This document shows positions 15,781 to 23,754 of a stretch of 64,000 nt of DNA, piece by piece (position 1 is the first letter of the stretch; the number at the start of each line of letters is the position of its first letter). The DNA is from Mucilaginibacter sp. SMC90. Its GTDB lineage: Bacteria > Bacteroidota > Bacteroidia > Sphingobacteriales > Sphingobacteriaceae. The stretch spans positions 1,302,001 to 1,366,000 of the forward strand of contig NZ_CP094527.1 in assembly GCF_022811725.1 (NCBI RefSeq), in the 5' to 3' direction. The notes beneath the pieces are model-generated. The model made no database searches and was not told the DNA's origin. It saw only the letters and a list, made by a program, of their open reading frames with translations. The position numbers were made by a program, and so were the translations under genes.

Positions 15781-15938
15781 AAATGTCATTTCGACGAACC
15801 AAGGAGGGCTTTGCGCGTCGGAGGTGAGGAGAAATCTTCTACGCCCTGCTTTTAACAGTATGGTTGTAGAACCAGATGTAGAAGATTTCTCTTTCGCCCC
15901 ATCTCACAGCCCTCCGTGCTCTATCGAAATGACATTTT
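15781..15938. repeat. Long imperfect palindrome after the carotenoid operon
   Basis: Three matching stems: AAATGTCATTTCGA (15781-15794) with its complement at 15924-15937, GGAGGGCT (15803-15810) with 15908-15915, and AGAAATCTTCTAC (15830-15842) with 15878-15890. It fills most of the 278-base gap between two convergent genes and may also act as a transcription end. A different family from the repeat at 1006-1099. Confidence 0.82.
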
Positions 15939-15990
15939 CTTTTTTAGGATGTGGTATATATAGTAATTCCTAAGTAAGAGAGGCAAGAGT

Positions 15991-16905
15991 TTACAATTCA
16001 AATTTAGCCAGGCCTACAAATTCCTGTATGCGGTTAGCTATCTCTTCTTCACTCAGGTTCCTTAATCTTTCAGAACCAAATTTTTCAACACAGAATGAGG
16101 CCAGTGCCGAACCAAAGATAATAGCGTTTTTCATGTTGTTGAAGTTAACAGTACCCACTTTAGCCATATAGCCAATAAAGCCACCTGCAAAAGTATCGCC
16201 TGCGCCTGTAGGATCAAACACCTCGGCCAATGGAAGGGCTGGGGCGCTAAAAATCTGATTTTCATGGAACAACAAGGCACCGTGCTCTCCTTTTTTAATG
16301 ATAAGGTATTTAGGGCCCATGGTTAATATTTTACGGGCGGCCTTAACCAGTGAAAACTCGCCCGATAATTGGCGTGCTTCGGCATCATTGATGGTTAAAA
16401 CGTCAACCATCTGTATGGTTTTCAATAGCTCATCAAGGGCAATATCCATCCAAAAGTTCATGGTGTCCATTACAATAAGCTTAGGGCGGTTTTTAAGACG
16501 GCTGATAACGGTTTGCTGTACCTGCGGCGAAAGGTTGCCCAGCATCAGGTATTCGCAATCCTGGTAACTTTCCGGAATGATAGGATCGAAGGCTTCCAGT
16601 ACGTTGAGTTCAGTTACCAGGGTATCACGACTGTTCATGTCATTATGGTAACGGCCACTCCAGAAAAATGATTTTTCGCCCTGTTTGATCTGCAGGCCTT
16701 CGGTATTAACATTGTGGTTTTGGAGGTCCTCAATTTCATGTTGAGGGAAGTCGTCGCCAACAACGGCAACAATTTTTATTTTATCATAAAAGTAAGAAGC
16801 GCCCAAACTTGCAAAGGTTGCAGAACCGCCTACTATTTTATCGGTTTTACCAAAAGGGGTTTCAATGGCATCAAACGCCACAGTGCCAATAACTAACAAA
16901 CTCAT
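15991..16905 (-). CDS. PfkB-family sugar or nucleoside kinase
   Basis: 304 residues from ATG at 16905 (MSLLVIGTVAFDAIETPFG). The longer frame from 16974 adds 23 residues of no domain. Ribokinase-fold motifs: VGGSATFASLGASYF (25-39), then the PfkB signature 2, DPTGAGDTFAGGFIGY (231-246), with catalytic base Asp237 and the anion hole GAGD. Transfers phosphate from ATP to a sugar or nucleoside. The substrate is not evident: the N terminus lacks the classic GGNAxN loop of ribokinase and resembles adenosine-kinase-like Bacteroidota proteins. Single gene, flanked by a palindrome and a 317-base gap. Confidence 0.88.
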   Translation of the reverse strand: MSLLVIGTVAFDAIETPFGKTDKIVGGSATFASLGASYFYDKIKIVAVVGDDFPQHEIEDLQNHNVNTEGLQIKQGEKSFFWSGRYHNDMNSRDTLVTELNVLEAFDPIIPESYQDCEYLMLGNLSPQVQQTVISRLKNRPKLIVMDTMNFWMDIALDELLKTIQMVDVLTINDAEARQLSGEFSLVKAARKILTMGPKYLIIKKGEHGALLFHENQIFSAPALPLAEVFDPTGAGDTFAGGFIGYMAKVGTVNFNNMKNAIIFGSALASFCVEKFGSERLRNLSEEEIANRIQEFVGLAKFEL

Positions 16906-17168
16906 GTAAAGATATTTATATTTTTTCGTCGCAAATATTGTGAAAAATAAGGGATAATCATTAATCGATACCATTTTGTAACACCAATTTTCACAGGTGA
17001 AACCATAATTTGAGCAGATATTGTAAACATAACTGCCGAAAAAAGTTAGGTTGCCTGAAAACTGGCAGGCGTCCGGAAAAAAATATCACATAGCTTTAAT
17101 TTTAAGTGTCACATAATCAATGAGAAAAACGGCATGTGAAAAATATTTAAAATTTTTTTTAATAAAAA

Positions 17169-17199
17169 TTGTGAAATATCTGTCGAGTTTTTACCTTTG
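17169..17199 (+). promoter_or_regulatory. Promoter of tRNA-Asn
   Basis: TTG (17169-17171), exactly 20 bases, then TACCTTTG (17192-17199), a perfect fit to the Bacteroidota housekeeping consensus. The tRNA begins 23 bases after the -7 box. The rest of the 317-base gap upstream holds small dyads (for example TTTTCAC-AG-GTGAAA at about 16988-17001) but no gene. Confidence 0.85.
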
Positions 17200-17222
17200 C
17201 CCCACTCCAAACCGGATTAGAT

Positions 17223-17296
17223 TCCTGAGTAGCTCAGCCGGTTAGAGCATCTGACTGTTAATCAGAGGGTCGCTGGTTCGAGCCCAGCCTCAGGAG
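17223..17296 (+). tRNA. tRNA-Asn (GTT)
   Basis: Full cloverleaf. Acceptor TCCTGAG (17223-17229) pairs with CTCAGGA (17289-17295), discriminator G at 17296. The anticodon arm TCTGA-CTGTTAA-TCAGA has anticodon GTT at 17257-17259, and the T arm is GCTGG-TTCGAGC-CCAGC. CCA is not encoded. A terminator follows four bases later, so it is a single-tRNA unit. Confidence 0.97.
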
Positions 17297-17300
17297 CACA

Positions 17301-17328
17301 AGCCCCGCACGTCTGCGGGGCTTTTTTT
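17301..17328 (+). terminator. Intrinsic terminator of tRNA-Asn
   Basis: A 9-bp perfect stem, AGCCCCGCA (17301-17309) with TGCGGGGCT (17314-17322), is followed by seven T. The next 280 bases up to the thioredoxin gene hold no gene I can support. Confidence 0.92.
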
Positions 17329-17610
17329 ATGCCCTGAAATTTGATTTACGATGAGATTAATGTTATATCGAATCAGCCCTAAAAGCTGGGGGATATGAAT
17401 CTATACGTGGCACGCGCGTGCTATCTCGGGGCATTAGGAGATTTAGCGATCATCTTTTTCAAAGGATTCGTCAAAGTCAAGGATTTGATAGGGAATATAG
17501 ATAGATAAAGAAGTTTGCTAAACAATATTTGCCGTGCTAAGCATTACATTAACAGTAAAAAGAGATTTTTTATCAGCAAAAAGGCGTTTGGTTTTATAGC
17601 TATCAGCTAT

Positions 17611-18735
17611 CTATTTAAACGCCTCAGCCAGGTGGTTATTTAACGTGGTATTCAGGCCTTGCTCATCAACTACAATATCAACAAGTTTTCCATTTTTGTC
17701 TATCAGAAACAGCGCCGGAATAGTTGTGACGCCGTATTCTGAAATTAACGGATACTCGTTAGAGAACTCAATTTTGGTGGGGAAGATGTTTTTCCATTGT
17801 GTTATGCTCTCTTTAGCAACAGCTTTCTTCCATTTTTCGGGTGTGTAATCCATGTTAATGCCTATAACCTCAAGTCCTTTAGAATGGTACTTGGCATACA
17901 GTTCTTTAACTTTTGGCAACATTGCCAGGCATGGGCCGCACCAACTTGCCCAAAAATCAAGCAATACATAGTGCTTTCCGCGATAAGACGACAGGCTCAC
18001 TTGCTCGTTATTAATCCCAGTTTCTGTAAAATCCGGAGCCAGATGACCAACACTGGGAGTTTGTGGTTTAAAGGCAGGGTGTTGCAGATAAGTATGGAGT
18101 TGTTTGCCAATAATGCTGTTCTGCATTCTCGCGGTTAGCTTTTTGTATTGTGATTCTAAAGAGTCGCGGTATTGATAGCCCGCGTACTTCTTCATCAGAA
18201 AAGGGCTCAGGTATGAATCGGGATGTGTTGATATGAAGGAAAATTCGAGTGCCCGTATTTTATCTTTCCTGATAAAACGTTTGGCATTATCCGTTTCATT
18301 GTTGTATTTGCCGGTGGACGATGCTATCTCATTGGTAACAGCTTCTTCATCTCTGTTTAGCTTGCTAAATTCATCCTGCGTAATTGAACCGGACAGGGCA
18401 GATAAGTTCACGTTATCCTTATTAATAGCTATTTTCATCTCTTTTGGTTCGATAAACAGGCTGCCGCTTTTTTTATAAGAGCGGTCTTTACCACGTATAT
18501 TGAGCCAAATAGTGGATGGTTCTGCTATATTACCTTTAACAATAAAAGTAGCCTTATCGCTAATTATCGAATCTTTTATAGTTTCTCCAGCTTCGTTTAC
18601 GTACTGGATATCTATAGTATCGCGAGCACGTGTATCTACAGTTCCGCGTAAGGTAAAAGCACGCGGGTTGATAGTTTGAGCCTTTGCCGAATAATAACTA
18701 AAAAGGCTTAGTATAATGATCGATAACTTTTTCAT
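17611..18735 (-). CDS. TlpA-like thioredoxin with DUF4369-type N-terminal domain
   Basis: 374 residues from ATG at 18735 (MKKLSIIILSLFSYYSAKAQ, signal peptide); a frame from 18759 adds eight residues. Residues about 25-120 are a DUF4369-like beta domain (FTLRGTVDTRARDTIDIQYVNE, then FIVKGNI). Residues about 230-370 are a thioredoxin fold with the redox site WASWCGPC (Cys266, Cys269) and the cis-Pro region GVTTIPALFLIDKNG. Probably a periplasmic thiol-disulfide reductase. The interrupted macroglobulin gene lies upstream on the same strand with a 150-base gap; joint transcription is possible but not shown. Confidence 0.92.
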   Translation of the reverse strand: MKKLSIIILSLFSYYSAKAQTINPRAFTLRGTVDTRARDTIDIQYVNEAGETIKDSIISDKATFIVKGNIAEPSTIWLNIRGKDRSYKKSGSLFIEPKEMKIAINKDNVNLSALSGSITQDEFSKLNRDEEAVTNEIASSTGKYNNETDNAKRFIRKDKIRALEFSFISTHPDSYLSPFLMKKYAGYQYRDSLESQYKKLTARMQNSIIGKQLHTYLQHPAFKPQTPSVGHLAPDFTETGINNEQVSLSSYRGKHYVLLDFWASWCGPCLAMLPKVKELYAKYHSKGLEVIGINMDYTPEKWKKAVAKESITQWKNIFPTKIEFSNEYPLISEYGVTTIPALFLIDKNGKLVDIVVDEQGLNTTLNNHLAEAFK

Positions 18736-18885
18736 AGGAATATAAATAAGTATGATCAAATGTATAACTAAATAATTAGTTATAAAAATCGAACGGAAGT
18801 TTCATACTCGATAGTAACTCCAGAGCGCTGATCCGGGAATATAGAAGACCGATTGGAGTATGATCACCCTTTTATCTATCTGTCA

Positions 18886-19665
18886 TTACAGGTATTTGAC
18901 TGTATAAAATAATCTCCCGTCGGCATTGATTCCGCTCACTACAATTTTGAACCTGTTTGAATGATCATTATTGTAAAATCTGATTGCCTGTGTTTGCTTT
19001 TGCTTGTCAAGTATGAGGTTGGGGACCCAAAGTAGAGTTAATCTCAGATCCTTACCAGTATGCACGATTCGGGCGTAATCTGGTGAATAAAATGTTCGGA
19101 GTTGTGTGTAGCCAGATAATGTGGCAGTTTTGTTATTTGATGTACTGGTATAACCTCCATCTTTTTTCGTGTATAATGCTATCACTCCGCCTTGTACACC
19201 GAACATCCCTCCCGACGCCGGATCGTATATTTTTACATACTCAAACTCGGTCATCGGAATGCCTTTTACATCGCCCGCATCAACCTGAATATTATTCAAA
19301 AAGATGGACACGTTGTCATCTCGCCAGGTTACCGACGGGCGACCTGAAACAGCATTCCTGATCTGCAATCCACCAACCTTGTTCTGTAAGTACTGATATA
19401 TGGTTACGCTATTCTGTGCTCTGGGATCCCTGGTAAGATCAAAATTAGCTGATATGCCGCCCTTAAATAACCCCGTGCTGAATTGTTCATCAATTTTATC
19501 CTTATCATCTATCCGTCTTCCTTTAACCGTCACTTCCTGGAGCGTTCTTAAGCCATTCAATTCATGCCAATAATCTAACAAATGTTGTTTGCTGCCAGAA
19601 TCCGGAACTATTTGTACTTCACTGGCTTCAGGCAAACTGAATGAATATGGATATTTACTAATCAA
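18886..19665 (-). CDS. C-terminal fragment of the interrupted macroglobulin-like protein
   Basis: The remaining frame after the TAG, shown from the first possible restart (TTG, 19665). It has no signal peptide and would not be exported alone, so a separate product is unlikely. The frame in fact continues up to the TAG at 19708. Confidence 0.4.
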   Translation of the reverse strand: MISKYPYSFSLPEASEVQIVPDSGSKQHLLDYWHELNGLRTLQEVTVKGRRIDDKDKIDEQFSTGLFKGGISANFDLTRDPRAQNSVTIYQYLQNKVGGLQIRNAVSGRPSVTWRDDNVSIFLNNIQVDAGDVKGIPMTEFEYVKIYDPASGGMFGVQGGVIALYTKKDGGYTSTSNNKTATLSGYTQLRTFYSPDYARIVHTGKDLRLTLLWVPNLILDKQKQTQAIRFYNNDHSNRFKIVVSGINADGRLFYTVKYL

Positions 19666-19707
19666 GCCATTTGTTACCTTGATCTCTGTTTTTTCGGATG
19701 CCAGCGC

Positions 19708-21243
19708 CTAGTCGGTGAATTTAAAACTTAGTTTAGCATCGCCGTAAAAGATCAATCCATCTTTTTTAAAAGTTCCATCAGGGTTCATCGTTATTGGAAA
19801 CAAGACTGCGCTTGAATCGGGTGCGGTAACGATAATATTGACCATTGCTCCTGGAGAGATTCTTCTTTTATCAACCTGATTAACCTTTCCTTCAACAGCA
19901 ATATATTTATTGTTATAATTTTGGAGATCCTTTCGGAGTTCATACGTATACTGCTGCCAGCCGTTAGTTAGCATGACCATGTCGAGGTATTGCGCCGTTG
20001 TATCAGCATCATTTTCAAAGTAAAATTCCGGATTAACGATTTTGCCTCTCAAACCACCCGCAAGCAGTAATTGAGAAATGATTGTAGCCGATGGTTTTTT
20101 TTGATCACTATCACAACTTGCTGTTATTGAGATAGAAAGATTTGCCCTGGTAGAGTCCTGGTTTTTAATAACCATTTCATTTAGGCCCCTGCTGTTTTTA
20201 CTAATCACCGGAAACGAGATATCCGGCTTAAATAAATAATCGTGCTTATTAACAAATACCGCTCTTTCGGCAAGTATGCGGTTATCTCTGTTAAATAAAG
20301 TTATGTGAACAATACCGGTAGGCATTGCCTCAAAAGGGATGGTCATATTAACAGCTTGATTTGAAGTCAAATCGGCTTTGATCTGGTATAGCTTACGCCC
20401 ATTTGCCGTTGCCACAATACTCAATTTCTTATCAGCCTCAGCAGCATCAACCGTTCGTTGTATGATGATCTTTTTACCTTTTGAATTATTTAAAACGTGT
20501 AACACGATACCGGACGACTGAGGCCTGAAAAGCGAATCTTGATGTTTCATGCCCTGATCATCAATCCAGTGGGCTACATATCTTTCGCCCGGAGATGGCT
20601 GTATCACAACCGTTCCCATACCATCATGCACCGTTTTAAAGGTTGTAATGATTTTATTCCCTGCTTTTATTGCGCCACTCGCGTTGACTGGCATTCCATT
20701 GATATCGGAAGCTTTGAAGGCCACGAGTGATGGCAGGTCATCCACCAATAAACCTCCCTCCGGAAGGAAACTGATTGAAGCCTGATGTCGGACTGCTGAT
20801 TTCCTGGTACCAAGAAACCGCATCACCGGCATTTGCAATTCACTGATATAAACAGCGTTCGAATCGCTAAGCATCATGGTTGTATACGCCCTGCAAAACC
20901 AGCGTACCCCATCCTCTCCAGGGGGTATGCGGAGGTAACCGGAGGCCGTGGCTTCAAAGACAGGTGCCACAATACGGTCTGATATATTTCCGTTTTGGTC
21001 AACCAATTCTATATTCAAACTCGTACTTAGAACAGATGGCCAGGAGCCGTTAAACAAGTAGGCTTTTAACCAAACCGTATCTCCCGGGAAATAATAATCC
21101 CGATCATAATGGATATATATCCGTTCACTGTGCCCTGTTTGTTTCAATGCATACTCTTCCATGTTGTCCTGCCCGCTACAAACAGCGGAGTAGCCTATTA
21201 AAAAAAACAATAGCAGCGTCCCGCTAACCAAGCGCTTCAACAT
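19708..21243 (-). CDS. N-terminal fragment of the interrupted macroglobulin-like protein
   Basis: 511 residues if translation stops at the TAG. It would be an exported protein holding the MG2-like and middle beta-domains but no plug domain. Start chosen at 21243 because the signal peptide begins there; the frame upstream to 21369 has no exported N terminus. Confidence 0.7.
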   Translation of the reverse strand: MLKRLVSGTLLLFFLIGYSAVCSGQDNMEEYALKQTGHSERIYIHYDRDYYFPGDTVWLKAYLFNGSWPSVLSTSLNIELVDQNGNISDRIVAPVFEATASGYLRIPPGEDGVRWFCRAYTTMMLSDSNAVYISELQMPVMRFLGTRKSAVRHQASISFLPEGGLLVDDLPSLVAFKASDINGMPVNASGAIKAGNKIITTFKTVHDGMGTVVIQPSPGERYVAHWIDDQGMKHQDSLFRPQSSGIVLHVLNNSKGKKIIIQRTVDAAEADKKLSIVATANGRKLYQIKADLTSNQAVNMTIPFEAMPTGIVHITLFNRDNRILAERAVFVNKHDYLFKPDISFPVISKNSRGLNEMVIKNQDSTRANLSISITASCDSDQKKPSATIISQLLLAGGLRGKIVNPEFYFENDADTTAQYLDMVMLTNGWQQYTYELRKDLQNYNNKYIAVEGKVNQVDKRRISPGAMVNIIVTAPDSSAVLFPITMNPDGTFKKDGLIFYGDAKLSFKFTD

Positions 21244-21351
21244 AATTTCTGATTGTTTGATTAAATTTAAAGCTTCAGTATCAAATAACAGTATCTCCTT
21301 GTGAAATAGCTGCATTACCCTTGCCTCAAAAAAAACTGCAAAAAAATTTGC

Positions 21352-21392
21352 GCAACTCAAAAGTTGCATATATATTGCAACCTATAGGTTGC
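21352..21392 (+). promoter_or_regulatory. Tandem operator palindromes of the ArsR-family regulator
   Basis: GCAACT-CAAA-AGTTGC (21352-21367) and GCAACC-TATA-GGTTGC (21377-21392): two 16-bp dyads sharing GCAAC/GTTGC arms, centres 25 bases apart, ending 18 bases before the regulator ATG. TTTG at 21347-21350 and TATATTGC at 21371-21378 are spaced like a promoter (20 bases) and would be covered by both sites. Confidence 0.75.
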
Positions 21393-21410
21393 TTAATTAA
21401 ATTTTGCAAA

Positions 21411-21737
21411 ATGAAACAGGACATATTTCAGGCCATAGCCGACCCAACGCGGAGAGCTATTTTAACTTTAATTGCTATACAGGCCTTAACACCAAATGTA
21501 ATGGCCGAAAAATTTGATATGAGCAGGCAAGCAGTATCAAAACATATTAAAGTGTTACAGGAGTGCGAATTGGTTACGCCGCAACATTCAGGCAGGGAAA
21601 TATATTATCATTTTAATGCAAAAAAAATGCAGGAATTTGACAACTGGATAGCCCAATTCAGACGCAACTGGGAAACCCAGTTTAATCAACTTGACGAAGT
21701 ATTATTAAAAATGAAAAACGACGAAAATGAACAATGA
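21411..21737 (+). CDS. ArsR-family winged-helix regulator
   Basis: 108 residues from ATG at 21411 ([22 protein letters not shown]); the longer frame from 21321 runs through the operator and is not real. The helix-turn-helix is [26 protein letters not shown], then the wing GREIYYHF. No metal-binding CxC motif, so it is of the SdpR/metal-independent branch usually paired with an AHSA1 protein, as here. The stop overlaps the next gene by 11 bases. Likely represses its own operon through the tandem dyads. Confidence 0.92.
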   Translation: MKQDIFQAIADPTRRAILTLIAIQALTPNVMAEKFDMSRQAVSKHIKVLQECELVTPQHSGREIYYHFNAKKMQEFDNWIAQFRRNWETQFNQLDEVLLKMKNDENEQ

Positions 21738-22224
21738 TTTGCTATTTGATTTTACCGTCGATAAAGCGGCAAAAACGATATTTATAACAAGGGAGTTTAA
21801 CGCCCGGCAGTCGCTGGTATGGGACGCTTTTACCAAAAAGGAAATTTTGGATAAATGGGCCGCACCTGCACCCATGCGCTGCGAAACCAAATACCTGGAT
21901 TTTAAAGTTGGGGGCCGAAGATTTTACGCCATGATAAACCCCGACGGGCAGGAGCGCTGGATACTCCAGGAATATACTTCCATTACACCGAAAACTAATT
22001 TCAAGCTTTATAACTCGTTCGCTGATAAAGACGAAAACCCGGAGCTGCCGGGCTCTAAATGGGACCACAGTTTCAGCGAGCAAAATGGCATAACAAAAGT
22101 GGATATTTCCATTTATAATGAATCGCTGGAACGGATGCAAAACCTGTCTGACGGTTTCAGGATAGGGTACACAGCGATGTTAAAAAATCTGGATGATCTG
22201 TTCGCCAGTTTATTGCAGAAATAA
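21727..22224 (+). CDS. SRPBCC (AHSA1-like) domain protein
   Basis: A 165-residue START/Bet v1-like fold: [30 protein letters not shown], then [16 protein letters not shown], and a C-terminal helix [20 protein letters not shown]. Proteins of this kind bind small hydrophobic ligands in the cytoplasm; the substrate is unknown. It begins inside the end of the ArsR-family gene and is followed by a VOC protein after 36 bases. The ArsR-AHSA1-VOC order is common and suggests one small-molecule response unit. Confidence 0.88.
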   Translation: MNNDLLFDFTVDKAAKTIFITREFNARQSLVWDAFTKKEILDKWAAPAPMRCETKYLDFKVGGRRFYAMINPDGQERWILQEYTSITPKTNFKLYNSFADKDENPELPGSKWDHSFSEQNGITKVDISIYNESLERMQNLSDGFRIGYTAMLKNLDDLFASLLQK

Positions 22225-22260
22225 CAAGTAGAACAATTAAACCACTATAAATTAAAAATC

Positions 22261-22689
22261 ATGAAAGCAATTAATCCCTGGATCAACTTTAACGGCAATG
22301 CCGAAGAGGCATTTACTTTTTACAAATCAGTTTTTGGCGGAGAGTTCAAAAAGATTGTCAGGTTTAAAGACTTAGCCAGCGCCGAATTTCCGGTAGACGC
22401 TGATGATGCAAATAAAATAATGCACATCGCCTTACCTATAGGCAAAAACAACGTGCTGATAGCCAACGATGTTCCCGGATTTTTAGGACGGGTAGACGAA
22501 AATGAAAACCGGTCGAAAATTGCGGTAAGTACAGACAGCCGCGAAGAAGCTGATAAAATATTTAACGGACTATCGGCAGGTGGAAGCGTTGAAATGCCTA
22601 TTGATGACAGCCCCTGGGGTACATACGCCAGTATGTTCAGAGACAAATATGGCATTGAATGGATTGTGGAATTCGATCCAAGCAATTGA
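22261..22689 (+). CDS. VOC-superfamily (PhnB-like) protein
   Basis: 142 residues: INPWINFNGNAEEAFTFYKSVFGGEFKKIVRFKD at the N terminus and DSPWGTYASMFRDKYGIEWIVEFD at the C terminus, the typical glyoxalase/PhnB layout with two beta-alpha-beta3 units. PhnB-like proteins often have degenerate metal sites, and no full His/Glu set is obvious here. Function unknown, probably small-molecule binding or modification. Last gene of the ArsR operon. Confidence 0.88.
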   Translation: MKAINPWINFNGNAEEAFTFYKSVFGGEFKKIVRFKDLASAEFPVDADDANKIMHIALPIGKNNVLIANDVPGFLGRVDENENRSKIAVSTDSREEADKIFNGLSAGGSVEMPIDDSPWGTYASMFRDKYGIEWIVEFDPSN

Positions 22690-22698
22690 TTAACAAAT

Positions 22699-22735
22699 AA
22701 AAGGAGGCTGTCCTTTTGGGACAGCCCCTTTTTTA
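22699..22735 (+). terminator. Intrinsic terminator of the ArsR-AHSA1-VOC operon
   Basis: The stem GGCTGTCC/GGACAGCC with A-run and T-run extensions is followed by TTTTTTATTT, directly after the VOC stop codon. Confidence 0.85.
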
Positions 22736-22880
22736 TTTGCACAAATTTGCCTGAATGCAGATCAGGCTGAAAAGCTGAGAAAAAACAGCCCTCCATATCT
22801 GCTATGTGCCTGTCATGGTAAACGGTATGGTTCACATGAAATTTTATTCTGAAAAGCTATAGGAAAGAGGCTGCCCGACG

Positions 22881-23462
22881 TTAAATTATCCTGATCAGGA
22901 GCAATGCAAATATTGCAACCTTATCAATGTTTTGTTTTAAATGTTTTGTAGCTATTGCCAACTGATTTTCGACGGTGTGTTTGCTGATTTCCAGCAACGA
23001 AGCTATTTCGGTATTACTCAAATGTTGCATTTTGCTCATTTGAAATATTTCGCGGCATCGTTTGGGTAGTTCCTTCAAACACTCCTGCATCATAAATTCA
23101 TGATCAAGCTCGGTAAGGCGTTCATAACCCATATTGTACACCACTGCACCTGTAGCAGGAAATTCTTCGTAAAAATCAATAAGCGAATGTTTGGCCATTT
23201 TTAGCCGCCGGTACACCTCATACCGCGTAACCGAATTAAGATAGGCTGCAAAATTATTGATGTTAAGGGTTTGACGCTTGTTCCAAATAATAACAAATAC
23301 CTCCTGAACAACTTCTTCACTTGCACTCGTATCTTTTAAATAAAATAGCGCGGCTTTGTACATCCTGAGCCAGTACCTGTCATAAAAAAGGGCAAACGAT
23401 CTGCCGTCGCCAGCGGTAATACGCTGCCACAATTCCTCGTCAGATAATGAAGCTTTTGCCAT
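22881..23462 (-). CDS. FecI-type ECF sigma factor of PUL 1
   Basis: 193 residues from ATG at 23462 (MAKASLSDEELWQRITAGDGRSF). Sigma-2 is seen as DTSASEEVVQEVFVIIWNKRQTLNINNFAAYLNSVTRYEVYRRLK and sigma-4 as ELPKRCREIFQMSKMQHLSNTEIASLLEISKHTVENQLAIATKHLKQ. These are the usual Bacteroidota FecI-like features, as is the short hydrophobic C-terminal tail. Its anti-sigma partner is probably the FecR encoded divergently at 23755, so the pair is split across a 292-base bidirectional promoter region instead of being consecutive. Confidence 0.92.
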   Translation of the reverse strand: MAKASLSDEELWQRITAGDGRSFALFYDRYWLRMYKAALFYLKDTSASEEVVQEVFVIIWNKRQTLNINNFAAYLNSVTRYEVYRRLKMAKHSLIDFYEEFPATGAVVYNMGYERLTELDHEFMMQECLKELPKRCREIFQMSKMQHLSNTEIASLLEISKHTVENQLAIATKHLKQNIDKVAIFALLLIRII

Positions 23463-23754
23463 TATTGGTTTATAATTAGGTTTTAAGCGCAATTATCAAC
23501 CTGGGCTACCATCATCAGGGCAATCAAAAATTGCACAGCTAATAGTTGCCAATCGGGTTGTTAAATAGTAAAATGGTGGTTTTTTGGTTTATCCAACTAA
23601 AATAGGTTTCTTTTTTATTTGCACTATCCTGAACTGTCATGTCCTGTTTGGATGTAGCATTTTGCCCCGTCAAAATCTTTTTTGAATTTTTTTTAAAAAA
23701 CTATGGGAGGTTTCCCCGCTTTCACCCTCTACCTAATAAACCGATTATAAATTC

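Larger units (their letters stand above)
18886..21243 (-). pseudogene. Macroglobulin (MG2)-like / TonB plug-domain protein split by an in-frame TAG
   Basis: One continuous frame of 786 codons is broken only by TAG at 19710-19708 (codon 512). The part before starts at ATG 21243 with a signal peptide (MLKRLVSGTLLLFFLIGYSAVCSGQ) and has the MG2-like lead HSERIYIHYDRDYYFPGDTVWLKAYL. It ends ...LSFKFTD. After the stop the same frame goes on, ALASEKTEIKVTNGLISKYPYSF, into a plug-like domain (LRTLQEVTVKGRR, then IYQYLQNKVGGLQIRN and IFLNNIQVDAGDV). No frame change is involved, so a single base substitution explains it. Could be a recent nonsense mutation, a sequencing error or readthrough. Such proteins are envelope-located and of unknown function. 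Confidence 0.85.

Noticed and set aside
17395..17508. 37-codon frame (MNLYVARACYLGALGDLAII...) downstream of tRNA-Asn, with a G-rich stretch before the ATG
   Set aside because: The G run is only two bases from the ATG, no family is recognised and the gap otherwise looks non-coding; chance ORF is more likely.
17223..17610. tRNA-Asn as integration site of a mobile island
   Set aside because: No integrase, no repeat of the tRNA 3' end was noticed downstream, and the next genes look ordinary for the genome.
22320..22835. 171-codon minus-strand ORF opposite the VOC gene
   Set aside because: It runs through the operon terminator and is antisense to a clear gene; shadow frame.
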